Shown here: one piece after another, positions 45,075-52,312 of the stretch | How the letters are laid out: every line of letters starts with the position of its first letter | Position numbering within the stretch: position 1 is the first letter of the stretch | Source of the DNA: a virus | DNA length: 64,000 nucleotides | Virus record (IMG/VR): IMGVR_UViG_3300020162_001876 | Coordinates: 46,999-110,998 of that record | Direction: 5' to 3' (one strand) | Translations under genes and position numbers: made by a program | Notes under the pieces: generated by a model | Told to the model about the DNA's origin: nothing | Databases searched by the model: none | The model's input: the letters and a program-made list of their open reading frames with translations, nothing else

Positions 45075-46802
45075 ATGAGTATACAAGTAGATACAAGTAC
45101 ATGGGTTAAAGGAAAACAATACCCAACATGGGCTGATGAAATTTCATTAAGTATTATTTCTAAAGGGTATTTATTACCTGAAGAAGATATGTTTAAGGCT
45201 TTTACTAGAGTTAGCAAAGCATCAGCACGAAGATTAAAAAGAAAAGACTTACAACCATTCTTTTATGAAGCAATGGTTAAAAATTGGTTATGTTTAGCAT
45301 CACCTGTATTTTCAAATATGGGAACTGAAAGAGGTATGCCTATTTCATGTTTTGGAATTGATGTAGATGATTCAATTGAAGGAATTGCTCATTCTAATTC
45401 TGAATTAATGAGATTATCTTCACAAGGGGGTGGAGTAGGAGTAGGTTTATCTCGTATTAGAGGTAGAGGTAAAACTATTAAAGATAACGGTGTAAGTGAA
45501 GGAGTAGTACCTTGGGCTAAAATATTTGATTCAACTATATTAGCAACTAATCAAGGCTCAGTACGTAGAGGAGCAGCATCTGTTAATTTAAGTATTAATC
45601 ATCCTGATATCGAAGAATTTATGAGTATTCGTAGACCAAAAGGTGATGTTAATAGACAATGCTTAAATCTTCATCAATGTGTTATAATTGATGATGAATT
45701 TATGAATAAACTTGAAGAAAGAGATCCTAAATCATTAAAATTATGGGGAGAAATTCTTAAAACTCGTTTAGAAACAGGTGAACCCTATATAATGTTTGAG
45801 GATAATATTAATAATACTAACCCTCAACCCTATAAAAATAATAATCTTAAAGTAACAATGACAAACATTTGTTCTGAAATTGCACTTTATACAGATGAAT
45901 TACACTCATTCATATGTTGTTTATCCTCATTAAATTTAGCAAGATGGGATGAATGGAAAGATTATAAATTTGAAAATGGTATGACCTTACCCGAGTTATC
46001 TACTTGGTTTTTAGAAGGAGCATTACAAGAATTTATTGATAGAGCAAAACATATTAAGTTTTTTGAAAATACTGTACGTTCCGCTACTAAAGGAAGAGCA
46101 ATTGGCTTAGGGGTTTTAGGATGGCATACATTTTTACAATCTAAAAATTTACCATTTATCGGAATACAAGCAGATACTTATACTAGAATGATGTTTGATT
46201 TTATTGAACAAGAATCTATTAAAGCCTCTAAAGCTCAAGCATTAGAATATGGTGAACCTGAATGGTGTAAAGGAACCGGATTACGTCATACACATTTAAT
46301 GGCTATAGCTCCAACAGTATCAAATGCCCATATTTCAGGGGGTGTTTCACCTTCAATTGAACCAATTCCTGCTAATGTTTTTAATTTAAAAACAGCTAAA
46401 GGAGTATTTATTAAGAAAAATCCAATATTAGAAAAATTATTAGAAAGTAAAGGATTTAATATTGATAGTGTTTGGGATCAAATATTAAAAGATCAAGGTT
46501 CAGTATTAGGATTACCTGATTATATTTTATCAGATGAAGAAAAAGAAGTATTTTTAACTTTTAAAGAGATTAACCAGTTAGAAATTGTAAAACAAAATGC
46601 TATTAGACAAAAATATGTTGATCAAGCAATTTCTTTAAATTTATCTTTTGATCCTAACGATACACCTAAATGGATTAGTACTGTACATAAAGAAGCACAT
46701 GCTTTAGGGATTAAAACCTTATACTATTTAAGAACTGAATCAGTATTAAGAGGAGATAATTTACAACGTACCGCTGAAAGTTGTGTTAGTTGTGAAGGTT
46801 AA
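45075..46802 (+). CDS. nrdA: Ribonucleotide reductase class I large subunit, without ATP cone
   Basis: Catalytic alpha subunit, 575 residues. Cys92 (SCFG), the radical Cys266 in NICSE and a second redox Cys (281/282) form the active-site set; the C-terminal CVSCEG (Cys570, Cys573) is the shuttle pair that regenerates it. The protein starts directly with the helical R1 domain, so the N-terminal ATP-cone is absent and dATP feedback inhibition is probably lost. A terminator follows. Confidence 0.93.
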   Translation: MSIQVDTSTWVKGKQYPTWADEISLSIISKGYLLPEEDMFKAFTRVSKASARRLKRKDLQPFFYEAMVKNWLCLASPVFSNMGTERGMPISCFGIDVDDSIEGIAHSNSELMRLSSQGGGVGVGLSRIRGRGKTIKDNGVSEGVVPWAKIFDSTILATNQGSVRRGAASVNLSINHPDIEEFMSIRRPKGDVNRQCLNLHQCVIIDDEFMNKLEERDPKSLKLWGEILKTRLETGEPYIMFEDNINNTNPQPYKNNNLKVTMTNICSEIALYTDELHSFICCLSSLNLARWDEWKDYKFENGMTLPELSTWFLEGALQEFIDRAKHIKFFENTVRSATKGRAIGLGVLGWHTFLQSKNLPFIGIQADTYTRMMFDFIEQESIKASKAQALEYGEPEWCKGTGLRHTHLMAIAPTVSNAHISGGVSPSIEPIPANVFNLKTAKGVFIKKNPILEKLLESKGFNIDSVWDQILKDQGSVLGLPDYILSDEEKEVFLTFKEINQLEIVKQNAIRQKYVDQAISLNLSFDPNDTPKWISTVHKEAHALGIKTLYYLRTESVLRGDNLQRTAESCVSCEG

Positions 46803-46827
46803 ATAATATTATAAATCTTTAAAAAGA

Positions 46828-46852
46828 AGCCCTAGATATTCTAGGGCTTTTT
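46828..46852 (+). terminator. Rho-independent terminator after nrdA
   Basis: AGCCCTAGA/TCTAGGGCT 9-bp stem, loop TAT, then T run. Confidence 0.95.
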
Positions 46853-46868
46853 ATATTTATATTAAAAT
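46852..46868 (+). promoter_or_regulatory. Late-type promoter motif before the lysis genes
   Basis: TATATTTATATTAAAAT starting in the T run of the terminator; the first lysis-region gene starts 61 nt later. Confidence 0.5.
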
Positions 46869-46929
46869 AGTTCTTGTTAATATGGTTTTATTATTAGGTT
46901 ATAATTAATCAATTTAAAAACATATTATT

Positions 46930-47169
46930 ATGGGATTTTTTAGCATTTTTAAGAAATCAAATGATTACAACGAAAAAGTTGTAATAGGATTTCTATCTTT
47001 TATGGTAATGGTTATCGCAATCGCAATAGACCTAATTACAGGATACATGGGCAAGGCATTGGAATTAAATGAATACATATTTGATGCATTCATGTATATA
47101 ACTCTTGGCAGTTTTCTTCCTGATGTAATTGAAAAGTTTGCCGGTTTTAGAAATAATAAACCAGAATAA
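46930..47169 (+). CDS. Small two-TM membrane protein, possible holin-related
   Basis: A 79-residue protein with two hydrophobic segments (VVIGFLSFMVMVIAIAIDLI and IFDAFMYITLGSFLPDVI) and charged ends, the size of small phage holins or antiholins. It is the first gene of the lysis block, 10 nt ahead of the LydA-like holin. Two-segment phage proteins of this type are known to me only as uncharacterised holin-like proteins. Confidence 0.7.
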   Translation: MGFFSIFKKSNDYNEKVVIGFLSFMVMVIAIAIDLITGYMGKALELNEYIFDAFMYITLGSFLPDVIEKFAGFRNNKPE

Positions 47170-47179
47170 ACTTAAAATC

Positions 47180-47575
47180 TTGAAAAACTTAAATGAATTT
47201 ATACCTGCATTTCTAAATGGGGGATGGGTAGTATTATTAATAGGGGCAGCAGGAATGATTGCCCGATTAGTGACTTCCTCTTCTCCTGAAGAAACCAGTA
47301 CCAATAATATTGTTAAAAATATCATAGCAGCTATGATTACTTCTTTATTGGCTTGGTTTATCCTAGAACAATTTGAAATTGACTCATTATATAAGGCTTT
47401 AATTTACGGTTTAGGAGGTCTAAATTCACCAGAAATCTTAAGTGGAATTTTAAAAATATCTACATCATTCTCAAATAACCCAGGTGAGTTCCTTTCAAAT
47501 ATAAAATCAGGTAAGGTACAAACATCTCCTAAAAGAAATACAAAAGTCATAAAAAGACCAGTTAAAAGAAAATAA
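47180..47575 (+). CDS. Candidate holin (LydA-like)
   Basis: The frame is open further upstream (an ATG at 47129 lies inside the preceding gene), but I choose TTG 47180, 10 nt after the preceding stop, giving 131 residues. The sequence FLNGGWVVLLIGAAGMIARL followed by a polar loop and IIAAMITSLLAWFILEQFEI and an Gly-rich third segment LIYGLGGLNSPEILSGIL fits the LydA/three-TM holin pattern. The C-terminus is basic (KRNTKVIKRPVKRK). Holin function is inferred from topology and place. Confidence 0.7.
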   Translation: MKNLNEFIPAFLNGGWVVLLIGAAGMIARLVTSSSPEETSTNNIVKNIIAAMITSLLAWFILEQFEIDSLYKALIYGLGGLNSPEILSGILKISTSFSNNPGEFLSNIKSGKVQTSPKRNTKVIKRPVKRK

Positions 47576-47579
47576 TTAT

Positions 47580-48281
47580 ATGAACAACCAAAAGACATTT
47601 ATGTTAGTTTTAACCTCAATCGTTCTACTTATTGCAGGTTATGGAATTTATGTAGAGAAGAGTATTAAAGCTTCTGCTACAACAATCTTAGAGGATAGGC
47701 TAAAACCTGTACCTCTTATCTCTCACAGATTCGATTACTATGGAACTACCATCCAGGATAACTTTTCCAGTAATGTAGTTAACTATGAACAATTACTAGC
47801 CAATAGAGGGGAAATGGAAAGAGTAAAGAGAGAAACTGAAGAAGGTTGGAATGCTTACAAAGAAACTTACTTAACTCCTGAAGAAGCAAAATTAGTAGAA
47901 CGTGCTCAAAAGGGAATGGATGAGGCTGATGCTTTGGTTAGTTTATTATTAGAAAAAGCAGTTACTGATAGAAAAGCAGTAGATAGTATTCTAAAAACTG
48001 GAATATTAAATGAAAAAATCACTCCTGTACTTGACGATACCAATGCTTTAATGGATTTACAAACTGAGGTTGGTAAACAAGAAACTATCAAAATGATTGA
48101 GTTACTTAAAAACTTTTCAAATTTTATGATGGGTGCCTTAGCTTTAGCAATTGTATTACTAGGTTCTATAGTATATCCAATGATAAAGAAGCCAAAAGAA
48201 CAACCTAAAACAAGAAGAAAAGCTCCTGTTAAAAAACCAGCGGCTAGAAAAACAACACCTAGAAAAACTGTTAAAAAATAA
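47580..48281 (+). CDS. Membrane protein with MCP-type four-helix-bundle-like ectodomain and basic tail
   Basis: A 233-residue protein with an N-terminal TM (residues 7-25, LVLTSIVLLIAGYGIYV), an extracytoplasmic all-helical stretch of about 155 residues, a second TM (about 186-205, MMGALALAIVLLGSIVYPMI) and a Lys/Pro/Ala-rich cytoplasmic tail (KAPVKKPAARKTTPRK). The ectodomain, with EEGWNAYKETYLTPEEAKLV and VSLLLEKAVTDRKAVDS, resembles the 4HB_MCP sensor of chemoreceptors. No signalling domain follows. It lies between the holin candidate and the endolysin. A lysis-timing sensor or a superinfection-exclusion protein is possible (speculative). Confidence 0.7.
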   Translation: MNNQKTFMLVLTSIVLLIAGYGIYVEKSIKASATTILEDRLKPVPLISHRFDYYGTTIQDNFSSNVVNYEQLLANRGEMERVKRETEEGWNAYKETYLTPEEAKLVERAQKGMDEADALVSLLLEKAVTDRKAVDSILKTGILNEKITPVLDDTNALMDLQTEVGKQETIKMIELLKNFSNFMMGALALAIVLLGSIVYPMIKKPKEQPKTRRKAPVKKPAARKTTPRKTVKK

Positions 48282-48721
48282 TGAAAAAACTTTTTATCTT
48301 TTTTATATTTTTAATATCTTTTATGAGCTATTCTCAAGCTAAATATTATATATGTTTTGCCCCAAATATAGCTTTTAATTCAACCACCCAAGATCCCAAA
48401 AACTTATTAGGATGTAACATAGAAATAGGTAAGTATGTAGGAAATACTTCTATAGGAATTACAACAGGTTTATACTCTATAGAGAGTAAATCATTATACT
48501 CAGAATTAATTGTCACTGTACCTATCAGTAAAGAATATCCAATTTCAATATCAGCAGGAGTAGGATGGTTTTATTTCCAAAAAGATATTACAATGGAGTA
48601 TGATATTAACTATGCTTTTAAACTTAAAGATGATTTATCACTTATAATAACATTAAATAATCAAAGTGCTTTTGGTACTACTTCACAAGCTTTTTGCATA
48701 GGGTTAAATAAGGATTTTTAA
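48281..48721 (+). CDS. Secreted small outer-membrane beta-barrel-like protein
   Basis: A 146-residue protein with a clear signal peptide (KKLFIFFIFLISFMSYSQA, cleavage after SYSQA). The mature part alternates hydrophobic and polar residues with IGKYVGNTSIGITTGLYS and SISAGVGWFYF, like short outer-membrane barrels of Bacteroidota. It starts at the last base of the upstream stop. It may modify the cell envelope of the infected host; not recognised further. Confidence 0.7.
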   Translation: MKKLFIFFIFLISFMSYSQAKYYICFAPNIAFNSTTQDPKNLLGCNIEIGKYVGNTSIGITTGLYSIESKSLYSELIVTVPISKEYPISISAGVGWFYFQKDITMEYDINYAFKLKDDLSLIITLNNQSAFGTTSQAFCIGLNKDF

Positions 48722-48724
48722 TTA

Positions 48725-48739
48725 AATATTTATTATAAA
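48725..48739 (+). promoter_or_regulatory. Late-type promoter motif before the endolysin gene
   Basis: AATATTTATTATAAA, 15 nt before ATG 48755. Confidence 0.55.
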
Positions 48740-48754
48740 TAAAAACCACATAAT

Positions 48755-49366
48755 ATGAGTTTAACATCACTACAGACTAAAATTGGAGTAGCAGCTGACG
48801 GAGCATTTAGCCCAGGCACAATGAAAAAAGCAATGGAGTTTTATAAATTAACTCCAGTAAGAGCAGCACATTTCTTTGCTCAAACCTCTCACGAAACAGG
48901 AGGGTTTAAAGCATTCTCGGAAAATTTAAACTACTCAGCACAAGGTCTACAAGGTATATTTGGAAAATATTTTCCAGGTAATTTAGAAGAATCTTACGCT
49001 AGAAATCCTGAAAAGATTGCAAATAGAGTCTATGCATCGAGAATGGGTAATGGAGATGAAAAATCAGGAGATGGTTGGAAATTTAGAGGAAGAGGTGCTC
49101 TTCAGTTAACTGGAAAAGATAACTACAAGGCATTTTCAGACTACTTAAAGAAACCTGAAATCATGACTAACCCTGATCTAGTAGCTACAACGTATTCATT
49201 TGAATCAGCAATGTTCTTCTTTGATAAAAACAAATTATGGTCAATCTGTGATCAAGGAATCAATGATGCAGCTATATTAGCTCTTACAAAAAGAATTAAC
49301 GGTGGTACTCACGGGTTAGAAGATAGAAATCAAAAAACTAAAAAGTATTACGAATACGTTAAATAA
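48755..49366 (+). CDS. Endolysin, glycoside hydrolase family 19 type
   Basis: A 203-residue enzyme of the GH19 (chitinase/lysozyme) fold expected to cut peptidoglycan at lysis. Catalytic Glu47 is in QTSHETGGF and the second Glu57 in FSENLNYSAQGL; further family motifs are KFRGRGALQLTGKDNY and the C-terminal LTKRINGG. There is no signal peptide, so it needs a holin to reach the wall. Length is normal. Confidence 0.93.
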   Translation: MSLTSLQTKIGVAADGAFSPGTMKKAMEFYKLTPVRAAHFFAQTSHETGGFKAFSENLNYSAQGLQGIFGKYFPGNLEESYARNPEKIANRVYASRMGNGDEKSGDGWKFRGRGALQLTGKDNYKAFSDYLKKPEIMTNPDLVATTYSFESAMFFFDKNKLWSICDQGINDAAILALTKRINGGTHGLEDRNQKTKKYYEYVK

Positions 49367-49373
49367 AATTGTT

Positions 49374-49964
49374 ATGGATAACTTTGATATAAAAAAATAT
49401 CTAATTGAAAATCAACTAACAACTAATTCACAGCAGTTAAATGAAATAAATTGGAAAGGATTAGCCGCTGGGGCTGCTATGACGTTGGGTACGTTAGGCG
49501 CGCAAGGACAAACAACAGAACCAACTGCACAAACATCAACAACTCAAACAACACAACAAAAATCAATGTTCGGTACACCAGAACAAAGAGCTGCTGCTAA
49601 GGCTAAAAGAGAAGCTCAACGTAAAAAGAATTTTGATATTTCTGTAAATAATGCTTATGGAATGGGATTTGTTGAAGATATTGAAGAAGAAGAATTTAAT
49701 ACTGGTTGTAATATAGCCAATAATCAAGAATTAAAATATTTAGATAGTTCATCACCTGAATTCCCTAATTTCGTATATAGAGAAATGGAAGATGGTACCA
49801 AAGTTAAGATTAATATGAAAAAATATCTTAATTATATTAGAAAACAAAATAAACAAGCTGATGTACCTTTAGATGGGTTACAAGGACCTAACTTTAAATC
49901 AACAAAATGTGGTGTTTCAAAGGATGCTGCTAAACAATCTAAAAGTGATTGGGGAAAAAAATAA
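49374..49964 (+). CDS. Unknown protein with capsid-targeting-like leader
   Basis: A 196-residue protein. The N-terminus MDNFDIKKYLIENQLTTNSQ closely parallels that of the prohead-region protein at 7917 (MENFNFKKYLSESKLL). Residues 30-50 contain a short Gly/Ala-rich segment (WKGLAAGAAMTLGTLGAQG), followed by a Gln/Thr-rich stretch and a charged C-terminal domain with a pair of Cys. It may be an internal virion protein delivered with DNA; inferred from the leader only. Confidence 0.75.
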   Translation: MDNFDIKKYLIENQLTTNSQQLNEINWKGLAAGAAMTLGTLGAQGQTTEPTAQTSTTQTTQQKSMFGTPEQRAAAKAKREAQRKKNFDISVNNAYGMGFVEDIEEEEFNTGCNIANNQELKYLDSSSPEFPNFVYREMEDGTKVKINMKKYLNYIRKQNKQADVPLDGLQGPNFKSTKCGVSKDAAKQSKSDWGKK

Positions 49965-49975
49965 TTTAAGTTAAT

Positions 49976-50401
49976 ATGAAAACATCACTTATAATCACAT
50001 TAACATTGACAACAGCTTGCGCATTTATAGGTTCCTACTTTATGGAACTCACAGCAGATAACATCGAACAATATCTTTCAGTAGCATTTGTAGTATTTGC
50101 TGATGGATTTTTTGGTGTGTGGGCAGGTACAAAAACTAAGGGTTTCCAAACTTGCAAAGCATTAAAAGTATTAAGAACCTTTGGATTCTGGGTAGTAATG
50201 CTATCTGCTATATTAACTATAGAGAAAGGATTTACTGGAACATCGTGGTTAAGTGAAACTATTATGGCTCCATTTTTAGTATTTCAATTAATTTCTATTT
50301 TTAAAAATGCTTCAATGGTAGGTATAGTAAAAAATGAGCTACTTATACAAATTTTAGACAAACTAGATAAACATAAAGGTGAAAGAGATAACAGCAATTA
50401 A
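49976..50401 (+). CDS. Candidate holin (phage_holin_4-like)
   Basis: A 141-residue membrane protein with four hydrophobic segments (LIITLTLTTACAFIGSYF, YLSVAFVVFADGFFGVWAG, TFGFWVVMLSAILTI and APFLVFQLISIF). The short charged loop KTKGFQTCKALKVLR between segments 2 and 3 and the LISIFKNASM end match the holin_4 pattern. It would be a second holin candidate after the LydA-like one. It overlaps the next gene by 23 nt. Confidence 0.7.
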   Translation: MKTSLIITLTLTTACAFIGSYFMELTADNIEQYLSVAFVVFADGFFGVWAGTKTKGFQTCKALKVLRTFGFWVVMLSAILTIEKGFTGTSWLSETIMAPFLVFQLISIFKNASMVGIVKNELLIQILDKLDKHKGERDNSN

Positions 50402-50744
50402 CAAGCAAAATATAGTGTTAGCTATAGTAGCAGGACTATTAATATGGAACCTTATCAATACTAGAGGAATTTCTACAGATATTAAACAATACAAAAAACA
50501 GATAGAGCTAATAGAAACAAAAGTAGACTCTGCAAAAACTATAGACAAAACTATAACAGTAAAGATAGACTCAGTTCAACAAAGAGTGTTTGGAATTTCA
50601 AAAGAAATTCACTATATTGATAAAAATATAAACATAATAAAAAAACAAACAGATGAAAAAGTTAGCAGTTCTAATAGGTTTTCTAATGCTGAGCTTGAGC
50701 AGTTTTTCTCAAACAGATACAACCAAGGTAGTAATTCCAACTAA
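50379..50744 (+). CDS. Candidate inner-membrane spanin (Rz-like)
   Basis: A 121-residue protein starting with GTG. Residues 12-27 form a TM anchor (IVLAIVAGLLIWNLIN), followed by a long periplasmic coiled coil (IKQYKKQIELIETKVDSAKT, then ISKEIHYIDKNINIIKKQ). N-terminal anchor plus coiled coil is the i-spanin topology. The end overlaps the next gene by 92 nt in a different frame, as in Rz/Rz1 pairs. Confidence 0.7.
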   Translation: MKEITAINKQNIVLAIVAGLLIWNLINTRGISTDIKQYKKQIELIETKVDSAKTIDKTITVKIDSVQQRVFGISKEIHYIDKNINIIKKQTDEKVSSSNRFSNAELEQFFSNRYNQGSNSN

Positions 50745-51054
50745 GACTGCTAGACTTATAGTAGCAGATCTTATCAGATATGATGGATGTAAATTTGAAT
50801 TAGAACTTACTAAAGAGAAAATAGCAAAACTCCAAGAAAGAGAGGCACAGAAAGACACCATCATAAAATTACTAAATGATAAGGATGAGAATAATAAATT
50901 CATCATTCGTCAACAAGAATTACAAATAGGTCAATATGAACACTTAACAGATGATTTAACTAAAGAAATCAAAAGTAAAAAAAGAAGTACAGTGTTTTGG
51001 AAAATGACAACCGGAGTTACTACTTTTTTTAGTATTTATCTTCTTTTAAAATAA
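50653..51054 (+). CDS. Spanin-like partner: signal peptide, coiled coil, C-terminal TM
   Basis: A 133-residue protein with a signal peptide (KLAVLIGFLMLSLSSFSQ), the segment IPTKTARLIVADLIRYDGCK that I recall from Bacteroidota phage lysis loci, a long coiled coil and a C-terminal hydrophobic end (MTTGVTTFFSIYLLLK). No lipobox Cys is present, so it is not a classical Rz1 lipoprotein. It starts inside the upstream gene (92-nt overlap). A spanin-type role is inferred. Confidence 0.7.
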   Translation: MKKLAVLIGFLMLSLSSFSQTDTTKVVIPTKTARLIVADLIRYDGCKFELELTKEKIAKLQEREAQKDTIIKLLNDKDENNKFIIRQQELQIGQYEHLTDDLTKEIKSKKRSTVFWKMTTGVTTFFSIYLLLK

Positions 51055-51056
51055 AA

Positions 51057-51088
51057 TTTGGCTCTCTTAAAGAGCCTTATTATATTTA
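51057..51088 (+). promoter_or_regulatory. Host-like promoter TTTG-N20-TATATTTA (modification genes)
   Basis: TTTG at 51057-51060, TATATTTA at 51081-51088, 20-nt spacer; ATG of the DpdA-like gene at 51110. Confidence 0.75.
51061..51079 (+). terminator. Terminator nested in a promoter spacer
   Basis: GCTCT/AGAGC stem (GGCTCT/AGAGCC including the preceding G) with loop TAA, then TTATT; located between TTTG and TATATTTA of the promoter 51057-51088. Confidence 0.75.
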
Positions 51089-51109
51089 GTTATATAAATT
51101 ATTTAAGTT

Positions 51110-51895
51110 ATGAAAATTTCACATGAATTACCACTCAGTCTATTTCCATATAGTATAGACTGGAACGATTACGAATATTGTTTACCTCATTTGTTAGATA
51201 AACATGAAGATTATAGACAATTTTTTCTAGACTCTAATGAAAGAGGCCGTTTTATTATAATGGATAATGGTCTATTTGAAGGTGTTACTCACACAACTCA
51301 GGATTTATTAGAAAAAATAGATTTAATTCAACCTAATATTTTCATTGTACCTGATGAATGGAATGAAAGGGACATTACGGCTAAAAACGCCAAACATTGG
51401 ACTCAGTACAAATTGCCGTTTAAAACTAAATTAATGGTAGTATTGCAAGGTAAGACCGTAAATGAAATACATACTTTATATCAACAATGTGTAGATTTAG
51501 GTTATACACATTTTGCTTTTAACCATTCATCAATTGTTTACCAAGAACTAGGAGGATCAGAAAACCCATTAGCTAATCAATCTGTTGGAAGAGTATTATT
51601 AATACAATACTTACTATCACAAAATGTAATTAAAGAACATCATTACATCCATTTATTAGGGGCATCAACCCCTCAAGAATTTACATTTTATAGAGACGCT
51701 TTACCTACATTAATTAATTCAGTTGATACTTCAAATCCAATTATTTGCGGAGCTTTAGGTATTAAGTATACTGAATTTGGTTTATTAGAAAAACCTAAAG
51801 AAAAAATTGAAGAGTTTATGGAAAAAGATTTGTCTTCCTCATTAGAAGATATTATATTTAATATAAATAAATTTAAAGAATTTTGTAATAAATGA
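51110..51895 (+). CDS. DpdA-like (TGT-fold) 7-deazaguanine DNA transglycosylase
   Basis: A 261-residue protein with tRNA-guanine-transglycosylase-type motifs. FIIMDNGLFEG (residues 49-58) corresponds to TDSGGFQ with the general acid/base Asp52. YIHLLGASTPQEF (179-191) corresponds to the HYLMGVGKPEDL helix of TGT. NSVDTSNP (203-210) corresponds to the nucleophile region (Asp206). The zinc CxCxxC-H site of tRNA TGTs is absent and the protein is short, as in phage DpdA enzymes that insert preQ0-type bases into DNA. A queC-like gene follows three genes later, supporting base exchange in DNA. Not proven biochemically. Confidence 0.7.
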   Translation: MKISHELPLSLFPYSIDWNDYEYCLPHLLDKHEDYRQFFLDSNERGRFIIMDNGLFEGVTHTTQDLLEKIDLIQPNIFIVPDEWNERDITAKNAKHWTQYKLPFKTKLMVVLQGKTVNEIHTLYQQCVDLGYTHFAFNHSSIVYQELGGSENPLANQSVGRVLLIQYLLSQNVIKEHHYIHLLGASTPQEFTFYRDALPTLINSVDTSNPIICGALGIKYTEFGLLEKPKEKIEEFMEKDLSSSLEDIIFNINKFKEFCNK

Positions 51896-52035
51896 TAAAG
51901 TTTTATTTAATACAATTTATTAATTACCCACTTAGATGGTTTGGGTATAGTTATCAAAGAATAGCTGAGATAAATTATGAAACCTTTGAGATAACTTATC
52001 ATCCTTGGAAATTAGAAAAATTAAAACAAAAATAA
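51892..52035 (+). CDS. Short basic protein of 47 residues
   Basis: A gene overlapping the end of the DpdA-like gene (ATGA). The 47-residue product is aromatic and basic (FINYPLRWFGYSYQRIAEIN), with an even codon pattern. It lies between DpdA and QueC genes, so it could be a small accessory factor of the same pathway; function unknown. Confidence 0.6.
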   Translation: MIKFYLIQFINYPLRWFGYSYQRIAEINYETFEITYHPWKLEKLKQK

Positions 52036-52039
52036 AATT

Positions 52040-52264
52040 ATGGAAGAACAAAAATCTTATATGATGTCTCTTTATGATTATCTAGGTAAAGCAGCTGGGC
52101 CTGAATTAGGTAAAGAAGTAGCAGAAACTGCTGTAAAGTTAAAAGAAACTATAGAAAAAAGGTATGTAACTAATACTCGCTATAAGGGAGAAATACTAAT
52201 GTATCGTAGAGAATTTTTAGATGAATATTTTGGGAATAAAAAATACGAAGGAGAACAAAAATAG
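52040..52264 (+). CDS. Small conserved-type protein
   Basis: A 74-residue, mainly helical, charged protein (SLYDYLGKAAGPELGKEVAE, then EFLDEYFGNKKYEGEQK). Four nt after the previous gene, in the modification operon. Not recognised. Confidence 0.7.
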   Translation: MEEQKSYMMSLYDYLGKAAGPELGKEVAETAVKLKETIEKRYVTNTRYKGEILMYRREFLDEYFGNKKYEGEQK

Positions 52265-52280
52265 CGTTTGCCTATACGCT
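52263..52280 (+). promoter_or_regulatory. Hairpin upstream of the queC-like gene
   Basis: AGCGT/ACGCT stem with an 8-nt loop beginning in the stop codon of the previous gene, 33 nt before the queC ATG; no T run. It could be regulatory, but it does not match a preQ1 riboswitch as I know them. Confidence 0.4.
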
Positions 52281-52312
52281 TAAAATACCTGGCTTATTTA
52301 AAATTATAAATT

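Noticed and set aside
2317-48739. T4 late promoter box TATAAATA on the - strand (reverse complement of TATTTATA)
   Set aside because: All genes downstream in that direction are antisense; the motif position relative to + strand starts fits a + strand signal.
52263-52312. PreQ1 riboswitch before queC
   Set aside because: The hairpin AGCGT/ACGCT lacks the C-rich loop and A-rich tail of known preQ1 classes.
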